Source of the DNA: an uncultured Selenomonadales bacterium
GTDB taxonomy: Bacteria > Bacillota > Negativicutes > Selenomonadales > Selenomonadaceae
Assembly (NCBI GenBank): GCA_937910665.1
Contig: CALEPR010000121.1
Location: forward strand, 1-18,563
DNA length: 18,563 nucleotides
Reading direction: 5' to 3'
Below the pieces are notes generated by a model. It did no database searches and was not told where the DNA came from. It was given only the letters and a program-made list of their open reading frames with translations. How positions within the stretch are numbered: position 1 is the first letter of the stretch; each line of letters begins with the position of its first letter. Of the stretch, positions 13,918 to 18,563 are shown piece after piece. Made by a program: the position numbers and the translations under genes.

Positions 13918-15752
13918 AAACCTTTGAAATTAAATCCTGAAATTTTTTTTCTTTTCGGTTGGACGGAACAAAAATCTTTCCAGACTTCGCGATAAATTTT
14001 TTCAAGTTCCTGCATGTATTTTCTTCCATCCATCAGCGGCGATTTCAAAAGATGTTCACGCAGTCCGACATGATAACCTGCAACCAATTCTTTATGCTTG
14101 CCAATATAAACCGCTTTATTGATGTAGTCCATAGAATTTTTTGCGATAAGTTCCGGCAAATCTGCGGCAGATAAAATTGACGCTCCAAACCTTGAGCCGT
14201 GACTTTTTCCGCGCAGAGAAACTACAGGAACACCCATGTACAACGCTTCGCAAGTCGTCAATCCTCCTGTGTACGGAAAAGTATCCAGAGCAACGTCAAT
14301 GTCGCGATACTGTTCCAAATAATCGGGACTGTATGGACGCAATTCGATCCTGTCGAACGGCAAAGAAAATTTTTTTAGTCTGTCGCGAATAATTTCTCTG
14401 CCGGATTCGATGGAACAAATTTTGCTTTTTATAATCAAAACTGAGTTGGGCGCAGTTTCCAAAATTGCTCGCCACAAATACAAAACGTCGTCGGAAACTT
14501 TTGCGAAATTATTAAAACTGCCGTAAGTCACAAAATCATTTTCAAAAACAGGCGGCTTGATTCCCGCTGCGGGCATATCGCGAACAACTCCAGGCGCATA
14601 ACAAAGATGACAATTCGGCAAGCGAATAATTTTTTCGGTGAAACCTGCAGAATTTTCTTCGCCGGGCAAACAAACTTTATCAGACAAAAAATAATCTATC
14701 GCGGCAAGTCCCGTCGTCGCCGTATAGCCGATTGCGGAAATTTGAACAGGCGCAGGTTTGCAAGCCATAATGGGCAGACAATTATTTTGAGAATGACCCG
14801 ACAAGTCAACCAAAATATCTATTTGATCTTCGGCGATAATTCTTGCCGTCGTCCGCTCGTTTCTGCCGCTGAGATCTCGCCAAGAAACTTTATTGCGTTT
14901 CAATCTTTCAGTAACAGCATCTTTTTTTCCGGTATGATAACAGAACACAGAAAAATTATCGCTGTCGAAATCGCGCATGAAGGGCAGAACAAAATTTGCA
15001 ATCGCGTGTTGTCTGAAGTCGGGAGAAATGTAACCGATCCGCAACTTTTTATCTGCGGAAAAATTTTTTCTGTCGTGAGAATACGAATTGACTGAAGAGA
15101 AAAAATTATTGTACTGCGCGGCAAGTTCTTTACTGACGCCCGGGGCAATTTCGCGATAATTTCTTAAAAACAAATGCTTTGAATAAAGTTCGGCGGCGCG
15201 TTCATTGTTGTCGGTAAGTTGACTTGCTTCGCTCAAGGCTTCGGCGGCTGATTGAGGTTCGCCGGCGAGATAAAGTCCGTTCGCGATCCAACAAAGTGCC
15301 TTGAACAAAATTGAATTCGCCAGAGAAATTTTTGTTTCGACTTCTTTTTTTGCGTCCTCTTCTTCCTTAGTCGGTTGGCGGCGGCTGAAAGAAAATCTGC
15401 GCTTGTGATTTTGCAAAAGCATTTTTAAATTATTCAGCAACTTGTGCAAATCATTTATCAAGTTGCCGAGAATTTTTAATTCTTCCTTCAGCTGAAATTT
15501 TTCTCCGGCGACTCCACCCAAAACAAGTCGGGCGCGAAAATTATTTTGCTCCAAAGTCAGTGCGTCGTTCGCCAAAATTTCCGCCTCGTCCAAGTTGCCG
15601 AGATAGAGCGCGGACTCTGCCATAATTGCCGGACCGTCCGCAGAATTTTTATCCAAGTCAAAAAGTTCACGCGCAACAGCACGCATAGCGCGAGGATCTC
15701 CGTCCGTCACAAATTTTTCTGCCAACATTAACCAATTTAATTTTTCGTCCAC
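13908..15752 (-). CDS. TPR-containing GT41-type (O-GlcNAc-transferase-like) glycosyltransferase
   Basis: Cytoplasmic GT-B glycosyltransferase resembling the C-terminal half of O-GlcNAc transferase/SPINDLY; bacterial members next to flagellin genes glycosylate flagellin Ser/Thr. With the GTG at 15752 it has 614 residues: a helical TPR-like part (about 1-215), then the catalytic region with IGYISPDFRQHA (about 239-250, catalytic-type His), DLSGHSQNN (about 316-324), SFNNFAKVSDDVLYLW (about 412-427, with the Lys matching the nucleotide-binding Lys of OGT) and DTFPYTGGLTTCEALYMGVP (about 490-509). The start was chosen because GAGGTG lies 9 nt before this GTG, and the promoter at 15796-15824 would initiate downstream of the longer in-frame GTG at 15794. 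The flagellin gene lies upstream on the same strand, beyond IS debris, which supports the role. The stop codon lies in a repeat. Confidence 0.88.
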   Translation of the reverse strand: MDEKLNWLMLAEKFVTDGDPRAMRAVARELFDLDKNSADGPAIMAESALYLGNLDEAEILANDALTLEQNNFRARLVLGGVAGEKFQLKEELKILGNLINDLHKLLNNLKMLLQNHKRRFSFSRRQPTKEEEDAKKEVETKISLANSILFKALCWIANGLYLAGEPQSAAEALSEASQLTDNNERAAELYSKHLFLRNYREIAPGVSKELAAQYNNFFSSVNSYSHDRKNFSADKKLRIGYISPDFRQHAIANFVLPFMRDFDSDNFSVFCYHTGKKDAVTERLKRNKVSWRDLSGRNERTTARIIAEDQIDILVDLSGHSQNNCLPIMACKPAPVQISAIGYTATTGLAAIDYFLSDKVCLPGEENSAGFTEKIIRLPNCHLCYAPGVVRDMPAAGIKPPVFENDFVTYGSFNNFAKVSDDVLYLWRAILETAPNSVLIIKSKICSIESGREIIRDRLKKFSLPFDRIELRPYSPDYLEQYRDIDVALDTFPYTGGLTTCEALYMGVPVVSLRGKSHGSRFGASILSAADLPELIAKNSMDYINKAVYIGKHKELVAGYHVGLREHLLKSPLMDGRKYMQELEKIYREVWKDFCSVQPKRKKISGFNFKGLGK

Positions 15753-15795
15753 TAAAATTTTCACCTCGCGCTCAGAAAAAATTTTTTCTGCCACA

Positions 15796-15824
15796 ATAAT
15801 AAATCAATTTCCAAACAATGACAA
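15796..15824 (-). promoter_or_regulatory. Promoter of the glycosyltransferase gene
   Basis: On the minus strand TTGTCA (15819-15824), a 17-bp spacer and TATTAT (15796-15801). The expected start of transcription, near 15789, falls after the longest in-frame GTG (15794), which supports the GTG at 15752 as the real start. The promoter lies between the gene and the IS remnant. Confidence 0.6.
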
Positions 15825-15897
15825 GTGAAAGAAATTTAGCTCAACTTCTACAGCGACTTTTAAAATTGTTTACAGCATTACTTCAGTCGAATTCATT

Positions 15898-16497
15898 TTA
15901 CGTTCCACTGCCTAAAATTTGTGAAACGCCCGTGAGAGTGACAAATGTTTTTACTCTGGGAGAACCGCGATAGTTTGTATAATGCAGACAGTGACGTTCT
16001 TTAGCGTCGGCAAAAACTCTTTCAATAGTTTCCTTGCGTTTTTTGTAAGTTTCTCGAATTTCCGGAGTATGGCGTAAGTGATCAGCTTCCTCAACATATT
16101 TTGCCCAAATATGACGAGTGACAACTTTTGTTTTATTTTTGCTCAAAGTACATTTTGAAAGAAAAGGGCAGTCGGTACAAATTTTTGGATCGCTTTTATA
16201 TTCGCGATAACCTTCGCAATTTGTTGTTGTGTACTTCAAAATTTGATTTTGCGGACAAAGATAACAGTCAAAGTGTTCATCGTAAATGTAGTTGGATTTT
16301 TTGAAAAAAGCCGTCTTTAGTTTTCGGTCGAGTGTAGGGAACTGCAGGAAGTTTTTCGGTAAAAAAATTTTTTCGCATAGCAGAAGGAGTTTTAAAACCT
16401 GCGTCAAGTGCTACAATTTCATCACCGTAATTGTGGTGACAACTATCGTGCTCGTTGTAAGCACAAAAATAGCCGCCTAAACTTAAAACTTTAGCGG
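15898..16497 (-). pseudogene. IS1182-family transposase remnant, frameshifted and truncated
   Basis: Only the C-terminal part of a DDE transposase is left. From about 16430 down, the first frame gives LDAGFKTP, then LPAVPYTRPKTKDGFF. At a run of six T on the minus strand (16304-16309) the reading moves to the next frame: FFKKSNYIYDEHFDCYLCP, TTNCEGYREYKSDPKICTDCP, VVTRHIW and RKETIERVFADAKERH, all typical of the IS1182 C-terminus. Removing one T restores a single frame. The normal end (FACMNLKKLA-like) is missing: after FVTLT the frame drifts to a short tail, and a TNFRQWNVK phrase is found in another frame near 15905-15935. The N-terminal half is absent. No intact terminal inverted repeats were identified. 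Not functional as it stands. Confidence 0.85.
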
Positions 16498-16500
16498 CTA
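16465..16500 (-). terminator. Hairpin with T-run at the edge of the IS remnant
   Basis: TAGCCGC (16470-16476) pairs perfectly with GCGGCTA (16494-16500), with a further TAAA/TTTA pairing inside; on the minus strand it is followed by five T. It could be a second stop for transcripts from the promoter at 16613-16641. It overlaps the upstream end of the transposase-like reading frame, so it may be chance. Confidence 0.4.
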
Positions 16501-16520
16501 ACTCTACTATTTATCAAACT

Positions 16521-16606
16521 AAAAAATATATGAGAGGCTGACCGTCTCATTGGCACAAATCCGACCGTGAATCGGACTTTTTTTATTGCCGAAACTTTCA
16601 ACTTCC
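16521..16606 (-). ncRNA. Candidate small RNA, about 85 nt (left copy)
   Basis: Predicted from a strong minus-strand promoter (16613-16641) and a clear terminator: ATGAGA-C-GG, loop TCAG, CC-TCTCAT (16530-16550), then ATATTTTTT. Between them lies one more hairpin, TCCGA/TCGGA (16560-16576). The terminator loop region GGTCAGCCTCTC resembles the GGTCGGCTTACCTCTC of the peptide leader at 16706-16721. No reading frame of note. It may be a paralogue of the right-hand antisense RNA. Confidence 0.4.
16560..16584 (+). terminator. Possible plus-strand terminator upstream of the peptide gene
   Basis: TCCGA (16560-16564) pairs with TCGGA (16572-16576) around a 7-nt loop and is followed by C and seven T. 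It would stop plus-strand read-through from the IS side. The stem is short. Confidence 0.4.
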
Positions 16607-16649
16607 AAGCAAATTATAATCGCCGAGAATTTTTTTTGCAAGATTTTTT
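16606..16649. repeat. Left copy of a 44-bp promoter-bearing direct repeat
   Basis: This segment and 16930-16973 are direct repeats, identical at 42 of 44 positions. Each starts CAAGCAAATTATAATCGCC and carries the same minus-strand TTGCAA-17-TATAAT promoter. The two copies flank the small peptide gene and lie 324 bp apart. Confidence 0.9.
16613..16641 (-). promoter_or_regulatory. Promoter of the left small RNA
   Basis: On the minus strand TTGCAA (16636-16641), a 17-bp spacer and perfect TATAAT (16613-16618). Same hexamers and spacer length as the right-hand copy. Confidence 0.6.
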
Positions 16650-16654
16650 TCAAT

Positions 16655-16682
16655 TTGCAAACTGAAAATAATCTGATATAAT
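16655..16682 (+). promoter_or_regulatory. Promoter of the small hydrophobic peptide gene
   Basis: TTGCAA (16655-16660), a 16-bp spacer and perfect TATAAT (16677-16682). Transcription would start near 16689, giving a leader of about 50 nt before the ATG at 16740. Confidence 0.65.
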
Positions 16683-16700
16683 TTGCAAAACAAAGGTCAC

Positions 16701-16739
16701 GAGGTGGTCGGCTTACCTCTCAATTTGGGAGGTGATAGC
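16701..16739 (+). promoter_or_regulatory. Leader with a Shine-Dalgarno-sequestering hairpin
   Basis: ACCTCTC (16715-16721) pairs with GGGAGGT (16727-16733, the Shine-Dalgarno) around the loop AATTT; flanking GCT (16711-16713) can pair with AGC (16737-16739), next to the start codon. An upstream GAGGT (16701-16705) can instead pair with ACCTC (16715-16719), which would free the ribosome binding site. The three segments thus allow two exclusive folds. Confidence 0.55.
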
Positions 16740-16814
16740 ATGGAATACATTATTGTAGTCTGCACCATTGTGCAAACCATCGCTATCGTTTACTCAGTTT
16801 TCTTCAAAGACTAA
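16740..16814 (+). CDS. 24-residue hydrophobic peptide, candidate type I toxin
   Basis: A short gene beginning MEYIIVVC and ending VFFKD. It has 24 codons, with an uninterrupted hydrophobic stretch of Ile, Val, Ala and aromatic residues from about residue 4 to 22 and a Lys-Asp end, so it would form one membrane helix. The ATG has GGGAGGTGA at 6-7 nt spacing. Coding is supported by a perfect -10 promoter, the strong ribosome binding site and a structured leader that can hide it. A convergent short RNA ends just behind it. This is the layout of type I toxin-antitoxin loci (TxpA/RatA, Fst/par, Ldr); no sequence match to a named toxin is claimed. It could also be a small membrane regulator. Confidence 0.6.
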   Translation: MEYIIVVCTIVQTIAIVYSVFFKD

Positions 16815-16820
16815 GTAAAT

Positions 16821-16930
16821 AAAAAGCCGCCAAAACTCGGCGGCAACCGATTGCAACTTTTCTATTTAGCTCGAGAGGTAGCCGACGTGGGAACACCGAC
16901 TGACCTTTGTTTTTTTCTGCAATTTTTTAC
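16821..16930 (-). ncRNA. Candidate antisense (antitoxin) RNA, about 110 nt
   Basis: Predicted from the promoter at 16937-16965 and a terminator with a perfect 6-bp stem, GCCGCC (16826-16831) with GGCGGC (16839-16844), followed on the minus strand by TTTTTATTT. The RNA shares AACAAAGGTCA, GTCGGCT and ACCTCTC, in that order, with the peptide mRNA leader. Its ACCTCTC (plus-strand 16873-16879 complement) could pair with the peptide Shine-Dalgarno GGGAGGT. A hairpin GTCGGTG/CGTCGGC with G-U pairs precedes that segment, and GGCT/AGCT may present it in a loop. It converges on the peptide gene and would be antisense to the 3' part of its mRNA, if that mRNA runs to the T-run at 16907-16916. No reading frame is credible here. 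Confidence 0.5.
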
Positions 16931-16973
16931 AAGCAAATTATAATCGCCAAGAAATTTTTTTGCAAGATTTTTT
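16930..16973. repeat. Right copy of the 44-bp promoter-bearing direct repeat
   Basis: Partner of 16606-16649, differing at two positions. It holds the promoter of the candidate antisense RNA. Confidence 0.9.
16937..16965 (-). promoter_or_regulatory. Promoter of the candidate antisense RNA
   Basis: On the minus strand TTGCAA (16960-16965), a 17-bp spacer and perfect TATAAT (16937-16942); transcription would start near 16930. The hexamers and spacing are at least as good as those of the peptide promoter, which fits an antitoxin RNA made in excess. Confidence 0.65.
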
Positions 16974-17009
16974 GCAAGAATTTTTTTATCGCGACGCAAA
17001 AAGTTTTGC

Positions 17010-17040
17010 AAAAAAAAATTGTGCCTTCTCCATCGAGAAG
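17010..17040 (-). terminator. Possible terminator downstream of flagellin
   Basis: CTTCTC (17025-17030) pairs perfectly with GAGAAG (17035-17040) around CATC; on the minus strand GCACAA and a run of nine T follow. It could end the flagellin transcript or that of a lost gene, and it insulates the antisense promoter. Confidence 0.5.
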
Positions 17041-17392
17041 ACCACATTGGTAGTAAAAATCATTGTTCTATTAAAGCGACTTTCGCCGCATCAATAGCTT
17101 TGGAATAATGATGGCTCAAGGTTGGTTAGCTGAAATTTTTTTCAATCCCCGACGGCTAACTCCTAACCGCGAAATTTTGTAGCAAGCAGTTAGTTTTTGA
17201 TTTCTAGAATTTTTAACAACTAACTACTTTGTAACTAAAAACTATAATTGCAAGGGCAAAGGGCAGCCGACTGAGTAGCCGACAACCCCGCGCCCGGCAG
17301 GTCGCCCCGCCTAAAAAAGTTTTTTAACTACCATGAAAAGTGTTTAGCTTTTTATCTAACTAACTTTGAACAACTTCCTGAACAGTTTCAGA
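17041..17392. other. Gene-free spacer with inverted repeats and a GC-rich patch
   Basis: No intact gene is seen. On the minus strand 17060-17125 read as an open 21-codon tail (ending SKAIDAAKVALIEQ, stop) behind an in-frame stop, possibly the relic of a lost gene. GTTAGC/GCTAAC and GTTAGTT/AACTAAC inverted repeats lie at about 17125-17160 and 17190-17224. At 17251-17311 a conspicuously GC-rich patch carries AGCCGAC twice (17265-17271, 17277-17283), a word also found in the antisense RNA region (16880-16886) and, inverted, in the peptide leader (16707-16713). Confidence 0.5.
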
Positions 17393-18563
17393 TTACTGGA
17401 GCAAGCTGAGAACTGCGCTACTGCTCTGGTTAGCCTGAGCCAACATTGACTGAGCCGCCTGCAAGAGGACGTTATTCTTGGTGTAGTTGGTCATTTCTTT
17501 TGCCATATCAGCGTCGCGAATTGTGCTTTCAGCAGCTTGAGTATTCTCGGAGCTGACTGTCAAGTTTTCGCTTGTGTAAGCAAGACGTGCCTCGATTGCG
17601 CCGATTGTCGTCTGCTGGTCAAGAGCTTTGGTAAGCGCGTTTTCAATGACGTTGATTGCCGCATTTGCGTGCTCTTTGGTGTAGACGTCAACTCTGGTGC
17701 CGTCGGAGCCTTTCAAGCCGAGTGCCTGCGACTTCATATCGCCCAAGCCGACTTTGATAGCGACGTTTGCTTCCGAACCGATGTGGAAGTTCAAAGACAT
17801 ATCGCCGGTTTTGTTTTCTGCGCGCTGATACTGTTTGAACTGGTCGAGAGCAGCGTTAGCCGCTTTCTTGACATTGCCGTCTTGGTCGAGGATACTGATC
17901 GTGAGACCGGAGAGCTGATTATCAACGCCTGCAGTTTTTGCCGAAACTACCAAACCTTCCGTTTTGTCCGGAGTATAGACTGCTTTGTTGAATTTGTCGA
18001 CGGCGGTTGTCTCACTTGCTCCCCAAGTATACTGTTGTATCGTTGCGTAGCCGGTCGAATTGCGGGGAATCTCTGTGCTTCCACCCGTTCCCACAAAAGT
18101 CCCGGTTGATGTGATAGCCCCGCCAGTCGAGTCGTAATCCGCATAAGTAAATGTAACATCTCGCGAGGTAGCAATCGAAGCCGCAAAGAAGGTAGAGATT
18201 GTACCGGTTGTGATTTTACCGGGATCGCCGTCGAACATTATCCGACCGACTTCGTCAGCGGCGGTGGAGGTTCTGTGGATTCCGGCAGGGTCGAGATTCA
18301 AAATATCCGACAGAGCCTTGGTTCCGACAGTGGAGCTGGTCGTGTAGATTGTGCCGTTTTGTACCCACGAGACTTGATACTTATCGCAGGACTGGATGCT
18401 GAGGGAGTCGCCTGCGCGGTTTCTGAGGGTTGTGAGTCCGCTGGTGACGTCGGTGTCCTTATCCAAGCTCTGGTTAAGCAGGATAGTCTTGGAGCTGATG
18501 GTTGCGTTGTTCTTCGAGCCGTCGATGAGATATTTGCCGTTGAATTGCACGAGGGCGTTATCG
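17393..18563 (-). CDS. Flagellin, C-terminal part (5' end outside the window)
   Basis: Structural subunit of the flagellar filament, exported by the flagellar type III system. The gene enters from the right edge, and 390 codons are visible, in frame to the last bases; the N-terminal D0/D1 part is missing. The visible part starts in the variable region (QFNGKYLIDGS), continues through a Ser/Thr/Gly-rich surface region, and ends with the conserved C-terminal D1/D0 helices: IGAIEARLAYTSENL, ESTIRDADMAKEM and the terminal SMLAQANQSSSAVLSLLQ. The gene is visibly richer in GC and free of the A/T tracts of its neighbours, as often seen for highly expressed genes. The Ser/Thr-rich centre is the likely target of the glycosyltransferase encoded downstream. 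Confidence 0.95.
   Translation of the reverse strand, partial: DNALVQFNGKYLIDGSKNNATISSKTILLNQSLDKDTDVTSGLTTLRNRAGDSLSIQSCDKYQVSWVQNGTIYTTSSTVGTKALSDILNLDPAGIHRTSTAADEVGRIMFDGDPGKITTGTISTFFAASIATSRDVTFTYADYDSTGGAITSTGTFVGTGGSTEIPRNSTGYATIQQYTWGASETTAVDKFNKAVYTPDKTEGLVVSAKTAGVDNQLSGLTISILDQDGNVKKAANAALDQFKQYQRAENKTGDMSLNFHIGSEANVAIKVGLGDMKSQALGLKGSDGTRVDVYTKEHANAAINVIENALTKALDQQTTIGAIEARLAYTSENLTVSSENTQAAESTIRDADMAKEMTNYTKNNVLLQAAQSMLAQANQSSSAVLSLLQ

Noticed and set aside
15753..15794. Longer N-terminus of the glycosyltransferase from the GTG at 15794
   Set aside because: No ribosome binding site precedes it, and the promoter at 15796-15824 would start transcription inside it.
16292..16480. 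Plus-strand hydrophobic frame ending ITVIVVTTIVLVVSTKIAA, at first sight another small toxin
   Set aside because: It is the complement of a transposase-like frame on the minus strand (YNEHDSCHHNYGDEIVALDAGF) and has no ribosome binding site or nearby start.
16862..17047. Minus-strand 61-codon open frame over the antisense RNA region
   Set aside because: It is Lys/Arg-rich translation of A/T tracts, runs through the promoter at 16937-16965, and has no ribosome binding site.
17060..17125. Short minus-strand tail ending SKAIDAAKVALIEQ as a gene
   Set aside because: An in-frame stop lies directly upstream and no start exists; at best a relic, so it is only mentioned in the spacer entry.

Overview
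The window looks like an AT-rich chromosome segment from a diderm, motile Firmicute, most likely Negativicutes (Selenomonas-like); this is inference, since no rRNA is present. Purine-rich AGGAGG-type ribosome binding sites, MutS2 and a cellobiose-type PTS permease are Firmicute-like. A VirK/DUF535 protein, a HlyD-type adaptor, a lipoprotein and a flagellin next to a GT41-type (O-GlcNAc-transferase-like) glycosyltransferase fit a flagellated cell with an outer membrane. The sequence is full of A-run/T-run junctions such as GAAAAAATTTTTTC, inside and between genes.

Layout. 1-247: repeat-rich spacer behind a DUF218/YdcF membrane protein (minus). 1153-3819: an unrecognised two-repeat protein and a tandem U32 protein (plus), each with an extended -10 promoter. 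3834-3912: two terminators separate the U32 gene from convergent malate dehydrogenase (minus); a 50-residue rubredoxin and VirK/DUF535 follow on the minus strand. 6318-12332: a likely minus-strand operon, read in the order diguanylate cyclase, MutS2, lipoprotein, HlyD-type adaptor, ending in a terminator at 6282-6311. 12409-13734: an orphan PTS IIC permease with its own promoter. 13908-15752: GT41-type glycosyltransferase with its own promoter. 15898-16500: a decayed IS1182-family transposase. 16521-16965: a small-RNA / small hydrophobic peptide locus. 17393-18563: the 3' part of a flagellin gene, visibly richer in GC than the rest.

How the genes may work together. The glycosyltransferase probably modifies flagellin; IS debris and the small-RNA locus lie between the two genes. 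Malate dehydrogenase and rubredoxin point to anaerobic carbon and electron metabolism.

The best candidate for something undescribed is 16600-16965. A 24-residue hydrophobic peptide gene has a leader that can fold its Shine-Dalgarno shut. A convergent promoter on the other strand drives a short terminated RNA that carries an anti-Shine-Dalgarno sequence and overlaps the mRNA 3' region. That is type I toxin-antitoxin architecture. A near-identical second copy of the antisense promoter drives another short RNA beside the IS remnant. Other points of note are a rubredoxin with a CxC first knuckle, and a family of short degenerate repeats that abut, and seem to supply, the stop codons of three unrelated genes.
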